Origin: Holacanthus passer
Taxonomy: Eukaryota; Chordata; Actinopteri; Pomacanthidae
Reading direction: 5' to 3'
DNA length: 64,000 nucleotides
Assembly (NCBI GenBank): GCA_025331565.1
Contig: JAFREQ010000090.1
Coordinates: 558,001 to 622,000, forward strand
Position 1 is the first letter of the stretch. The number at the start of each line of letters is the position of its first letter. The position numbers and the translations under genes were made by a program. The notes under the pieces are model-generated. The model was not told the origin of the DNA and searched no databases. It saw nothing but the letters and a program-made list of their open reading frames with translations. Shown here in pieces: positions 13,380 to 24,535 of this stretch.

Positions 13380-13408
13380 TAGATAGATAGATAGATAGAT
13401 AGATAGAT
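13380..13408. repeat. (TAGA)n microsatellite
   Basis: About seven tetranucleotide units. Confidence 0.95.
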
Positions 13409-14107
13409 TAGAGTAAACAGCTTTAAAAAGTGCCTCTTTCAGACTCAAGGACACCGTCCGGCCACAGTTGGTGCTGAACATGTGAGAAACATCTTAAAAA
13501 GTGATACTCAGGAGCTCGGAGCTGCTCGGGAGGCGACGTCGTCCTGCAGGAACACCAGCTGCTCACACAGATGGGTTCAGAGCAGGCTCATAAAAACAGA
13601 ACAGGTGAAACAGACCTGGAATATAACAGTTAAGGAGGCTGACATAATGTTATTAGACACTAAAAGAGATGAGATGTTAAACGACATGGCCGAAAAAAGT
13701 TTCAAAATAGATACAGCAGAATCAGAGATCTTGTCTTTTTTCTTTCACTCAGTCGTCTGGTGGATGACGGCAGAAGCTGAAGTAGAGGTTTGGTCTCGAC
13801 ATTTCAGCCGTGCAATAGCCAGAAAGACTAAATCACAACAACATGAAGGTGTGTGTCCACGCAGCGTTTTCTCCTCTGGTAGAAAAGTGCTGGCAGGTCG
13901 CTGAGATGAAGCGCTTCTGCAGAGAGAGAGAAATGTATAACAAGCCCTAAGGCGGCTGTTTCCAAATCAAAGAATACATTTATTAATCAGAGCACTCGCA
14001 TGAGAATGTGGCACGAGCAGAGCGATAAGTGTTTTTTGAATTTATGAACAATTCTCCGTCAAAATCAGCAGGAGGAGGCAGGTTGGAACAACTGTTTGAG
14101 GCCTGCA

Positions 14108-14110
<3 letters not shown>

Positions 14111-14154
<44 letters not shown>

Positions 14155-14179
14155 GTCTGTCTCTCTCTGTCTCTCTCTC

Positions 14180-14278
<99 letters not shown>

Positions 14279-14279
14279 C
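14111..14279. repeat. (CT)n with (GTCT) variants, ending in (TA)n
   Basis: About 154 bp of polypyrimidine CT dinucleotides interrupted by GTCT tetramers, then an alternating TA run from 14264. The long Ser/Leu and Arg/Glu open frames across it are repeat artefacts. Confidence 0.95.
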
Positions 14280-14374
14280 ATCATAAACCAAAGGGTTGGA
14301 CCAATTAAAATTGAAACACTGAAAAAAGGAATGCAATTATTAAGACTTTTTATCACTCAAGACAAATGTCAGCA

Positions 14375-14592
14375 TCATGGTGGCGCTAGAGTAAAACTTC
14401 AGCAGATCACAAAATCATGAGTGATCATCTTTTCTTCTTGACCTACTAGTAGTGCAAGAAGAAAAGTCAGGCATCACCTTAGTCTTTAGGATTCATCCTC
14501 TGGGAACCATGAATGTCTGAAGGACAAAATTTAATGGCAGTGCCTCCAATTGTGGCTGAGATATTTAAAGTCTGGACCAAAGTGGTGGACGT
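14375..14592 (+). mobile_element. Teleost interspersed repeat remnant
   Basis: Visible landmarks in order are TGGCGCTAGAG (14381), ATTCATCCTCTGGGAACC followed by ATGAATGTCTG (14490-14521), GAGATATTTAAAGTCTGG (14559-14576) and ACCAAAGTGGTGGAC (to 14590). I recall these as a very common fish dispersed repeat, but I cannot name the family. A region of roughly 60 bp in the middle (14410-14465) does not match that memory and may be an insertion. No coding capacity is seen. Confidence 0.6.
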
Positions 14593-16274
14593 ACGCTGTC
14601 ATTCATTAATTCCTTCCACAGGCATGTGTGAACACAACAAAGTGATGTTGAACAGTAAAAATGTCAAAGTCAGTTCTGCAATAATCCACGACTGCTGATC
14701 CACAGACGACCCAGCTCTTCTCTCCTTCCTCTTGTTCGCTGAGACCAGAATGAGGAAAACTGCTGGAAGGAGGATTATGTAAGAATTCACCTCTGAGGAA
14801 GTTGAAAGGCATCGCCTCAGGTCAGATGACTGCTGACTGAAGCCGGCTCTCTGCTCTGTTGTGTGGTTTCATACAGATTGCCTCATTATTAGATTTATTG
14901 TTAACCGGCAGCAAACTGATGTGGATTTTAATGCTGAGAATAAAAGAGACAGAACAATAACCAGCTATGACCTCTGAGCATGTGTGGCTTTGGGACAAGG
15001 TCCTTTTCTTAGTAAAATTTAAAGTGTGTGTCAAAGGCAAAAAGGTTTGAAAGATATAATGTAGAATAAAAATTGATTTATTTAAGAGGGTTTTTGACAC
15101 AGCAGCAATGCAATCTTCTAAAATGAAGCTGGAACAAATTTTAAAAAGTGGAAAACGTCAACCAAATTAAATGAAAATTCAGAGCCTGATTCAATTTATT
15201 TCAAAGGGAATTTTTTATTGACCAGAGATTAATGCTGATTGTTAATTGGACCAGAACATGTTTAATGTTGCTCTTGGGAGATGTTACCCTGCATTTAATA
15301 TAGATATGAACACGTGTGTGTACACAGTGTTCACACTACACTCGTTCAGTCATCGTTCACAATTTTGAATTTTCAAAGTTCACACTCCCAAAAAATGAAC
15401 TAGATCATGTTCATTTCTTTTTTTTTTTTTTTTTAATGAGCTGCTCCTACAAGCAGTCCAGAGCTCTTCTCGTGGTCGTACCCTTTGTTAATGATTTCTT
15501 GTGATCATCATTCATTCATATGATTTCCCAGGACTGGTCCGACGCTTAAAACTTGATGTGTCGTTTCAAATTCATCGCTGATGTGGCTGACATTCGAACT
15601 CGTTTTCACACCCAGTTGGCACAATTTGCATAAGAGATGAGATTTTTTCTATTGGAATCTGGATTTGTTCAAATATTCACATGAACTGGCTTCAGCAGGA
15701 CCAGCGGCTGTGTCCGATTTGCCCGTTGCATTCGCTGTGCCGGGTGCCATAAAACACAGAGCATGTTCATTAGTTCACAAGTTGCAAATGGATTCGCCAA
15801 AAACAAGAGCATGTTCACGCACAGCACTGCTGGTATAAACCACATTATATGCACACTGTAAAAGTACACACAGTTCAAAGAAATGCTTTTATAAATTCAT
15901 TACACGTATAGAATGTAATTTATGGCTTTGTTTTGGTGCAGTTGTGTTGAAGCTCTCCGTGGCTTCCTCCACACCTGAGTGCAGAGAGAGGGGCTCAGGA
16001 CCCGTGCAGCCAGGTGTATGATTGAACAAAGGCTGTGGATAATGAGGTCTATTGAACTCAGCTGTGGATTACTGGTATGTCTGACCTGGCGCTGCAGCTC
16101 TGCAGACCCCCTGAACACATGAGAGGAGATTTCTCCTTTAGTCTCTCTGTTAGGAAACCACCTCAGCATGCGTTGGAAGCAGGAGAGTCTGGAAAGCTGC
16201 ATTTTAAACGATGTCACAGATTTGACTCCTGTAAACTGTAAGAGCAGTTTTAATATTTTAATTAGTTTTAACTT

Positions 16275-16320
16275 GGGTCAGGGTTGAGGGATTCGGAGGG
16301 ATTGGTCGGGGGAGCAGGGG
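16275..16320 (+). other. G-quadruplex motif with six G-runs
   Basis: Six runs of at least three G occur at 16275, 16281, 16288, 16298, 16308 and 16317. The loops are 3, 4, 7, 7 and 4 nt, so the stretch meets the usual G3+N1-7 definition more than once over. It ends 7 bp before the left end of a MITE copy. Folding is inferred from sequence only. Confidence 0.75.
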
Positions 16321-16327
16321 AATAAAC

Positions 16328-16541
16328 CTTTTCATGTCAGACATTTTGACTTTTCATAGCAGGAAATGCAAAGGTGGGACCGATCACATTGATGAGGACT
16401 CTGGAAGCCTCATCATTAGACCATCATGCACAGCTCAGGACCCTGGAACAGGCGAACACGCAGGCTATGAATTCATTAGAGATGTTTCTATTTGCACATG
16501 TGCTTTTTTTTCCTGCTATGACATGTCAAAGTGCAAAAAGT
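16328..16541. mobile_element. MITE copy A (terminal inverted repeats)
   Basis: The left end carries CATAGCAGGAAA (to 16366) and the right end carries TTTCCTGCTATGACATGTCA (from 16509), its inverse. Over about 23 bp the two ends match as inverted repeats with a few mismatches. The same termini occur at 36 kb. The interior is non-coding, so this is a non-autonomous DNA element whose superfamily I cannot assign. Confidence 0.65.
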
Positions 16542-17242
16542 GAAATGCTCCTCCACTCAAGTCTGTGTAATTTTCTCCCGCTGTGACTGGTGGCATCTTT
16601 TGTTGAGTTCTCGTTCAAATTTGTGATGCTAATGTAATTTTTGTGGCGACAGCTTTTTGTAGATGCAACGTTTTTGGTTGGGTCTTATTCAGTTTACAGG
16701 TTTGTTGAGAACATTTTCTGCGTTTATGCCTTTACTTAGTTTAAGAAGTTGGAAATATATTTTTAAAAAGCATATCTATATCAAGCATATCTTCACTATC
16801 TTAGCCAGAAGGGGAAATACTGACCTTGATCTTTTGTTCTTGCAAGACTGTGCAAAGGTTCATGTTTGTCAGTGAAACATTTTCTATTGATTTTTGTCAC
16901 CAAACCTGCAGATTATTAAATAAAGACTGTCAGAATGAATCTATGAGCTTTAAATGCATTAGAGGTTGTTCATGCTCTGCAGAAATCATAACCATTTTAC
17001 ACACAGAGCTCACCTTTTGTTGAGTATAGCAGGTAAATCCAGTCTTGTTCTGGCACCGACCGACAATAACCTGCTGCTTTGTTAGTGCTGAAGGAAAGAA
17101 AACCTCTCCATCTCTCCATCAACCACCTCCTCCCTCCCTCCATCTCCTGTTCACTTGAAGAGAGCTCAACAGTGCGAAAGACAAACAGGAACAGGCCGTG
17201 TTCCTGCGGGACACATGATCAGGTCACTGTGTGAGTGCCTGC

Positions 17243-17267
17243 GTGTGTGTGTGTGTGTGTGTGTGTG
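17243..17267. repeat. (GT)n microsatellite
   Basis: About 12 GT units, first of several GT arrays in 17.2-17.6 kb. Confidence 0.95.
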
Positions 17268-17331
17268 GTGGAGAGAGTACAGTACGTATGAAAGTGTGAT
17301 TGTGTGTCAGCGTGCACACGCGTGTTGTTCG

Positions 17332-17349
17332 GTGTGTGTGTGTGTGTGA
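17332..17349. repeat. (GT)n microsatellite
   Basis: About nine GT units. Confidence 0.9.
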
Positions 17350-17553
17350 GATCAGAACTTGTTCAGTGTGTATCTGTGTGTGTTTTCCTCTGCGTGTGAA
17401 TACAAGACATCGACGTATCCGTGTGTGTGTTTGCGAGAGAGAGGTCAATGTAAAGCTGACAGGTTGTGCACTGTGGCAAGGTCACACAGGGAATACAGCT
17501 GGGAAAAGACGGATGGATGGATTAATGGAAGGAAGAAGCTCAGGAGGCAGGGA

Positions 17554-17555
<2 letters not shown>

Positions 17556-17590
<35 letters not shown>
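17556..17590. repeat. (GT)n microsatellite
   Basis: About 17 GT units. Confidence 0.95.
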
Positions 17591-17592
<2 letters not shown>

Positions 17593-18723
17593 ACTTAGCC
17601 AGTGGAGGGGAAGACTTTGAAAGACACGCGGTCACAGCAGACAGTCGTAGCCTCAGAGAAGAGTTGTTGTTTCACATTAACCAAACTGACGACATGCAAA
17701 CAAACATTTTACCCAAAGTGTCTCAACCTTCTTTTGTTGTGTGATCAGATTTGACTTCATCTCATTTTTAAAAACCAACAATAATTTAAGTCACTTTCAT
17801 CGCTGAAACAAAACTTCAGTAAAGTGAAATGGACCTTTGAGGGAAACCTTCAGTGTGATGAACAGAGATAACGCTTGTCTCGTTGTCACCGTCTCATTTG
17901 TTTAATTAGTTTTATAATATATGTGCCAAAGTATCACAGGTAAACAGTAACACCAAAGTGAAAAGCAGCGTTTCACTGCCCCCTCTGGCTCATGTGGTAA
18001 CTACACCCGACAGTGACGTCACGCTGAACTGACCCTGATTATTTCTACTTTAGTCCAGCGAGGTGAGAAACCACTGGAAGTCAGAATTAAGATTTTCAGA
18101 GGTCACTTGAATTAGTTGGCTTGTTGCTTAATCGTGATTTAGCTTCAGCTGTCGATGGTTCTAAATAAATGCTGGTGTCAAATGTTCACAGTAGGTTGTT
18201 TGAAAGTACTACTGGGACTTGTGATTAGACGGTTGAAACCAAACTCTAACTTTTAAAAGAAAAACTTATCTCCTCAGATGACAAGTTGAACTCACAGGCA
18301 ATGAAACTCATGCTCATGTTTTTTATAGCCATCAGTTCCTGGTCTTGTGTATTGCTGTATTTTGGCCATCTCTTAGTTTAATAGACAAGAAGATTTATTG
18401 CAAAGGCCAACAATCATCATGTGTAGTACTGATGTCACTGATTTACAGTACATATGTTAAAACTGCAGCCTGTGTACAGTCTCACTAAGTTACATAAGTT
18501 AAGTTGAGTCAACCCTCCAGATGTACAGTAAAGACCTTGGCTGCCTTTGAGTTAGTGGCACCGAGAGGAGAGAGCAGGAAGTGAAGGATGGAGAGAGGAA
18601 AGCCAAGCAGACGGAAAGATAAAGAAATATATTAGGTCCGTCCTTCGATGTACTTCATCATATGAGACGGAGGGAGAGAGTGATGAGACGAGGGACAGTG
18701 CTGGGAGTGAGAGCAGGACTCAG

Positions 18724-18766
18724 GTGTGTGTGTGTGTGTGTGTGTGTGCGTGCGCGCGTGCGCACG
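18724..18766. repeat. (GT)n running into alternating GC: Z-DNA-prone tract
   Basis: About 12 GT units continue into a CG-rich stretch (roughly 18748-18766) that is nearly all alternating purine-pyrimidine. Such tracts favour left-handed Z-DNA. Confidence 0.85.
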
Positions 18767-18865
18767 TCCTCCCTCAGGCTGTATCCATCGCCTGTACAGA
18801 CAAGAGCCTCGTCAACATGATTTATTTTTACTCACGTCAATAACAGGTGAAACTGCCTTGTGCTT

Positions 18866-18870
<5 letters not shown>

Positions 18871-18906
<36 letters not shown>
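18871..18906. repeat. (GT)n microsatellite
   Basis: About 18 GT units. Confidence 0.95.
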
Positions 18907-18909
<3 letters not shown>

Positions 18910-19904
18910 TTAGTGTGTGTTTTCTCCACAACATACAAAATGTTGATAATGTCTGTGTTTCAGTGACATTTTGTGCCCCAGTTTTTGTAATTTTGTAATC
19001 CCACTGTTTTCTAGAATGTTCAAATCCAGAATTTTATTCAAGGTAACGTGCAGTTCATGTGGTCGCCTGTCGGTGGCGTCATATCCCCTTGATCCCCTCG
19101 AGTTGCGGGAAACAGCAGATGATATGTCAGAGAGTGAGGAAGGGAGTTGGTGAGATAACATGAATAAAACCTCGTCCATGAACATGATTTCTGAGTCACG
19201 TCAGATTTTCATCAGCAATGGCAGGACAACAACTCCCATGATCCCGCACTGCTTCACAACATCGTCAAACTTTTTTGTTATTGTTTTGATTGAGAGACCT
19301 CTAGTGGTAGAAATTACATCCAACGCGTTTGACAGAGTAAATATTTCCTTACAAGTTGTTGGTGTGACTGACAGGTAATTTTGATTTACATAATTCAGTA
19401 CTGTATAAATTTGGCTGACGTGGCACCTCGTAGCGATTCTTGCCCTTTTAATCAGAGTCAGTATACATGACCGTAATTGCACACAGAGCTGGTGACCTTT
19501 TGTTTACAGAGCAGTCGCTCTCCCCGCTCAGTCGTCCCGCCTCCTGCAAATATGAGCAAGCTGCCGACATGAATGGGTTTTTAATTGACTTACATGTTAT
19601 CAGTGCCCTGCAGGAAATATAGTGTTTGTTTCTGACATTATAGTAATGAGTATTTAAACATTTAACGACTCTGGGTTCATGCCAGACTATTGTATAGTCT
19701 ATAATGTCAAATACAACAAACGCTGTATCCCATGTGTTGACTAATTGCAAAGATGAGGCTCAAGTGTGTTCATGCTGGTAAAATTATAAAATAAAGTATA
19801 ACTAATTATTCAAGTTGGTGAGTTACTGTATAGATTTAGACACAATTGTGATTTCAAAAAAGTTTGTTGTTCCTGAGCTCATGTGTTAATCTCCTTTATG
19901 TGTT

Positions 19905-20161
19905 GACAAAGTGTTGAACCTCTCTCCATCCTCGCTTGTGAACGACTGAGTCTTTCCAGGATGAACCTTTCATACCCAATCATGATCCTATCACCTGTTA
20001 CCAATGAACCTGTTTACCTGTGGAAGGATCCAAACAGGTGTTTCTGGATCAGTCCACAACTTTCACAGTCTTTTGTGCTGTTTTCAGTATATGTCAAAAA
20101 GGATTCACAAATGATCTCATTCTTTTATTTATGTTTAACACAGCGTCCCAACTTTTTTGAA
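19905..20161 (+). mobile_element. Teleost DNA-transposon remnant
   Basis: Landmarks are CGCTTGTGAACGACTGAG (19933-19950), TACCCAATCATGATCC (about 19973), CACCTGTTACCAATGAACC (about 19992), CAAACAGGTGTTTCTGG (about 20031) and the terminal ACAGCGTCCCAACTTTTTTG (20141-20160). I recall this order as the end of an abundant fish DNA transposon or MITE family. The opposite end is not visible and there is no transposase frame, so the copy is truncated and non-autonomous. Confidence 0.65.
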
Positions 20162-21407
20162 ATCTGTAGATTTGTTTACATTTGGATCTTAGAGTTTGGC
20201 TTTAAAAATGAATACTGTGCATATAAAAATCACCATTGTTACAGAAAACAAACTTTCCTGGTCAACTAGCTGAGGCTGATGATGAAAAAATGTCAATGGC
20301 TCCAGTAACATGTCTGACAACAATAACAATACAAATGAAATGTGCTGTAAAGCCAATATGTGGAGAATTTTTCAGTCCTATCACCTAGAAATTGCATTTA
20401 TATTCTACTCATTTTCAACAGCAACTACTTTTTGAAAGAAAATTAATGCCACTTGGATCATAATTTCTATGAATATAATGACAAAACATTAATAATTAAA
20501 GTAAAATAATTTAATTAATTAATAAGGAGCAAAATGTGAGTGACGCTTGTTCCATTATTGGTTTACTCGAATTCCTGTTGGTACAAAATATAAAAAAAAT
20601 CCAATAATTCCCTGTGTCTGAAGTGGTAAAATAGTCCATTGTCAACTTTATTAAAAAGTATTTTTAGCTCACAGTGTGGAACTGGGACCAAGTCTGAAGG
20701 CTTGAAATCAGTGCTGGCAGCCCACAGAGGTTGTGCTGCTTCTAACATCCGACTGAAGCAAAATGTTTGAGCTGACTGAAATTGTGAGTCATGGCGGAGC
20801 AGCAACTCATAGCAGGCACAAAACTTTATTTAAAACTTAACTCACTTCTTCCTCAGTCCCTCAAAAAACTGTGGACACGCGCCTTTTTGCAGGATATTGA
20901 TAATACACTATACAGGAAACCCGAACTCCGGCATATTGTTTATACAGAGAACTGTGCCTCCAGGTTATCACAAAGGCAGCATTCTGAATGTTTGCCTGCC
21001 TGTTCACCTGAATATTCAGGATCCGCAGACTTGAGAGAGAGGACAGAGTGAAAGGTACGGAGAGAGGGAGAGAACAAAAAGGGAGGAAATGGAAAATGCA
21101 GGTTGTTTGTGCTCGTGCATAAAGCTCAGTTCACCTCAAATGCATCAGCATCACATGAGCGGCGAGAGACAAAGGTCATTTATGTGGGGAAAAAGAAAAG
21201 GCATATAGGACTGAGGAACGCAGCTCGACAGTTTTCTCAGTTTGTTGCTTTCATGGCATCGGGACGGGAGCTGTTAGTGATGTACTGTGGCTTCTTCACA
21301 CCTGGCTGCTTGTTGGCAAATGATTATTTTATATATGGGGCTCATGTGCTTTAACATTTCCAGTTTCTGTCTCGCTTCTCCCTCTCCTCCCTGTGTCGGT
21401 CTGAAAA

Positions 21408-21443
21408 AAGCTGCTCTAACAAGGTGAAAAAAATGATTTGAGG
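21408..21443 (+). repeat. Dispersed 37-bp element, copy 2
   Basis: Shares GCTGCTCTAACAAGGTGAAA and ATGATTTGAGG with the copy at 8406. Like that copy, it lies downstream of a CTC-rich tract. Confidence 0.7.
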
Positions 21444-21519
21444 TAGTGCAGAGGGAGCAAAAAAAAAGTGAGAGACTGTGCGAGAAAGAAAGAGATGTGG
21501 GGCACGGTGGGTGTGGATA

Positions 21520-21555
21520 GTTTAACAAGGGGCAAAAAAGATGATTTCTTAGGGG
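21520..21555 (+). repeat. Dispersed 37-bp element, degenerate copy 3
   Basis: Reads TTTAACAAGGGGCAAAAAAG then ATGATTTCTTAGG, about 110 bp after copy 2. It may be a decayed tandem relative. Confidence 0.4.
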
Positions 21556-22452
21556 TCAGTGAAGTGTTGCAAACACACTCTGAGGGTGGTGAAACTCGTC
21601 CTCTATTCCTTTTCCCCGTCTCTCCTCCCTCTGTATCCTGTGCTCTGTAGAAACCATGTTTAAAGGTCACGTCTCAGCACCCGAGGTCTCGCTGTGAGGT
21701 TTGATGGAGACGAAACAGTGCGACTGAGAAAAGAAAGAGGACACCAAGACGGAGAATGAAAAGCAAACAGGGCGGCAAAGCAAAGAATTAGAGAAAAGCA
21801 GGGGTTTAAAAATGGTGGAGGACGTCCACACACAAAGATAGAAACTGTCAACCTTTATTTGGGATAACTGTGCATTTCTTTAAGGTATCAGACAAAAGAC
21901 GCAAAGTGAAATATGGAGCTGGAGTATCAACCTTTTAATTTCAAGAGAGAACTTTTGGAAGCAGGTCAGGAGCATCAGGAGGCCGTTTTAGGACCTGCAC
22001 ATTTCTACATCCGCTTCAACATGCAGCCCTGTGAGAGACGACACAAACAGCTCGTCCTATTGTTGTATTAGAGGCCTGAGGGCAGATGTATAAAAGAACA
22101 TTTCATCATAAACGTGCCAAATGTGTCAATACGACCACGACAGGAGAAAAGGTCATTACTTCATTTTAACTCTCGGCGCTGATGAAACCACAGAGGAGCT
22201 GCGGACTCACTTTCTTGGATGCTCACATTTGAAACATGACACACGGACATGAAGACATTTAGAGCTCCACCTTGTGGCAGCTGTGACAGAATGGACAGTA
22301 GAAAGAAATCAGCCTGAAGACACACATGAGGACCAGCAGGACCTGGAGCTGCACACGTCCCAATAAATCATGAAATAAAACAACTGCTCAGCTGCTGGAA
22401 AAGGCGTCAGGAGTGGTCATCGAGCACAGTGGTGTACAAACAGGAAAGAGCG

Positions 22453-22455
<3 letters not shown>

Positions 22456-22486
<31 letters not shown>
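22456..22486. repeat. (GT)n microsatellite
   Basis: About 15 GT units. Confidence 0.95.
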
Positions 22487-22488
<2 letters not shown>

Positions 22489-22898
22489 CTACAGTGGGGG
22501 GAAAATGCCAGTTTGCATGGCTGAAGGTGACTGTGACAGTTTTAGCCTCAGGGCATCATTTTCCTGACGCAAAGTCTGTCTGCTGCTACAGAAGAAGGTT
22601 GATGTGTGTAGTTATTGCTGTGAGCACACAAACACACACCCAGAGGCACTTAAACACCCACACACCAACATATATCCCATATACCTAATGCTTCCTGTGA
22701 TGTTGTTGTTGAAAGAGTCTCAAGCAATACGTTCTAAGTCCTCCTGTATTAGTTGTACATATTTACACAAACTCTGATTAACTTTTGAATTAACAGAATA
22801 AATTAATAGAATAAATCTGTTAACTCAAATTCACACTGAAACAGATGTACTGTACTTTTAGTAAACAGTAAATGACCTACCAAGTCACCTTGTTAATC

Positions 22899-22901
<3 letters not shown>

Positions 22902-22938
<37 letters not shown>
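22902..22938. repeat. (CA)n microsatellite
   Basis: About 18 CA units. Confidence 0.95.
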
Positions 22939-22941
<3 letters not shown>

Positions 22942-23045
22942 CACAGCTGTGTGTTGGCCCACTTTCGAGTTAAACACTGACGTCATTCCTCAGTGAAATG
23001 GCTACAGCACTTTCTGTAACACATCACAGCAGCTCCCACACTGAC

Positions 23046-23083
23046 TCACACACACACACACACACATACACACACACACATAT
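23046..23083. repeat. (CA)n microsatellite, interrupted
   Basis: Two CA runs separated by a TA step. Confidence 0.95.
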
Positions 23084-23211
23084 ATGCAGAAAGAAAAAAA
23101 ATGCATAGACACACGGACACACACTTGAATACATGTATATAGGCTCAAACACATATGACATATCCCTGCTCCTCCACATACAAATAGGATTATTTGTGCA
23201 CACATTAATTC

Positions 23212-23223
23212 TGTGTGTGTGTG

Positions 23224-23266
<43 letters not shown>
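23212..23266. repeat. (TG)n microsatellite
   Basis: About 27 TG units with one CA interruption near the start. With the CA run at 23046-23083 it forms a potential long inverted repeat. Confidence 0.95.
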
Positions 23267-23267
<1 letters not shown>

Positions 23268-23410
23268 CTGTCGTCATCTCCATCCACACATCATTTTGGC
23301 TCCATCGGCAGCGTCTGTTGAGAAAAGCTAAATAATTTTCCTGCACTCTTTCTTCCTCTTTCCATCTCTCATCTCTTTATTTTGCTGTCTTTTGTCTCTC
23401 TCTCTTTCTC

Positions 23411-23443
23411 TCACACACACACATGCACACACACACACGCACG
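23411..23443. repeat. (CA)n microsatellite, interrupted
   Basis: CA runs broken by TG and CG steps, after a short CT tract. Confidence 0.9.
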
Positions 23444-23591
23444 CTCTCTCCTTTATAATTATTTCCACAACAATGATTGGGCCAGTTGATTAAAAAGGGT
23501 CTTATGGGAGCTGTTTCCTGGCTAATGGCATCTCCGTTCTACACAATGAGTTCACACAATACAAAACAATACACAATATGAAACACACAGT

Positions 23592-23613
23592 ACACACACA
23601 CACACACACACAC
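23592..23613. repeat. (AC)n microsatellite
   Basis: About 11 AC units. Confidence 0.95.
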
Positions 23614-24169
23614 AAACATGCATGCATATACAAATACACATTTTGCATACACAGACGCACAAACATTTGCTGACTAATTGCATCTGAGTTGTGCAGAAAT
23701 AGTTTTTATGTGCAGTTCTTTGACCACACAGGAAACAAAATCGCCTCCGTAACAAGTTTCATTTGAGCTGAAATTTCGTTCGACCAAATGTACAAAGAGT
23801 CCTTCCAAATCTTGCATTCATCAGTGTCCGACATGTTTTCCCAGCTCCCACCAGTGAGCAGAGAAGTTTAGCTTTGCATTACATCAGAAGTTTGTGAAAA
23901 ACTTTAAAGGGCAAGTATTTTTACAACTTTGATCTCGTTGTCTTGAACGTCACTCTCGTCTGTAATAACAACAGTTAACTGCTGAGATGCTGGATCGTGG
24001 TAACATTGCAAAGAAATTCAACTAGAAACAAGACGGACGACTATTATGTTGCACGATGATAATAGTCCAATACCCTGGTTATACTTTGGGACAAAAGTGA
24101 TGCATCCACCATTTTAAAAGAGCATCCTGCTAATATCTGCATACTGTATTTATATTTCATCTTGGTAAC

Positions 24170-24535
24170 TAACCCACCTCCCTCATTATCCTCACCTGTG
24201 TCTCATTACTCACCTGCCCCTGATTTTGCCCATAGTCAAACCTTTATATGTACAGGTCCAGGTCCAGGTCCAGATCCAGATCCAGATCCAGGTCCAGGTC
24301 CAGGTCTTTGTTCATCGCTGTCCAGTTTTCTTCCACATGTTTGCTCTCGTGGTTTCTGACTCAGTTTTGCTTCGGTTTCTGGATTTTTGCCTGCTCCCTG
24401 CCTGGATTTGTTTGCCTTGATCGATTGACCTCCTGTGTATGAGCACCTGTTTCCTCAGTAAAGACTTAACCTTTCTGAACTTTACCTCGCGTCCTGTGTG
24501 AGTCTCTGCACCTGAGTCTCTGTGTTGAATCATTG
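24170..24535 (+). mobile_element. LTR-like block (possible solo LTR)
   Basis: The order is a CACCTGTGTCTCATTACTCA region, a TATA-like TTATATGTAC at about 24243, TTTGCTCTCGTGGTTTCTGA, an AGTAAAGACTT polyadenylation-like site near 24460, and TTTACCTCGCGTCCTGTG followed by GAGTCTCTGCACCTGAGTC. I recall this layout from long terminal repeats of fish Gypsy-type retrotransposons. No flanking internal region, primer-binding site or target-site duplication was found. A hexamer array sits inside it. Confidence 0.4.
24255..24306. repeat. (CAGGTC/CAGATC)n hexamer array
   Basis: About eight 6-bp units of CAGGTC with CAGATC variants in the middle. It makes artefactual Arg-Ser, Val-Gln and Pro-Gly frames. 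Confidence 0.95.

Larger units (their letters stand above)
8443..14100. other. Gene-free stretch
   Basis: No supported gene. The stretch holds CA, GA and GATA microsatellites, a CpG-rich patch near 12.2 kb and AT-rich unique DNA. The 140-codon open frame at 13482-13904 starts with GTG and has no recognisable content. Confidence 0.55.
14600..19900. other. Gene-free stretch
   Basis: No supported gene. It holds GT arrays, a G-quadruplex motif and a MITE copy (both listed separately), and AT-rich unique DNA. The 105-codon minus-strand frame at 15900-16217 starts with GTG and is not recognisable. Confidence 0.55.
20270..24160. other. Gene-free stretch
   Basis: AT-rich unique DNA to about 21.0 kb, two copies of a short dispersed element at 21.4-21.55 kb, then a dense cluster of CA/GT arrays from 22.4 to 23.6 kb. 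No gene is supported. Confidence 0.6.

Noticed and set aside
13482..13904. 140-codon plus-strand open frame
   Set aside because: Starts at GTG, not ATG; the first internal ATG leaves a short product; no recognisable content or splice context.
14029..14356. Ser-Leu and Arg-Glu rich open frames
   Set aside because: Artefact of the CT tract at 14111-14264.
24255..24306. CRISPR-like direct repeats
   Set aside because: Units are 6 bp with no spacers, in a vertebrate genome; a simple microsatellite.
24226..24442. Arg-Ser or Val-Gln repeat protein
   Set aside because: Produced by the CAGGTC hexamer array in three frames.
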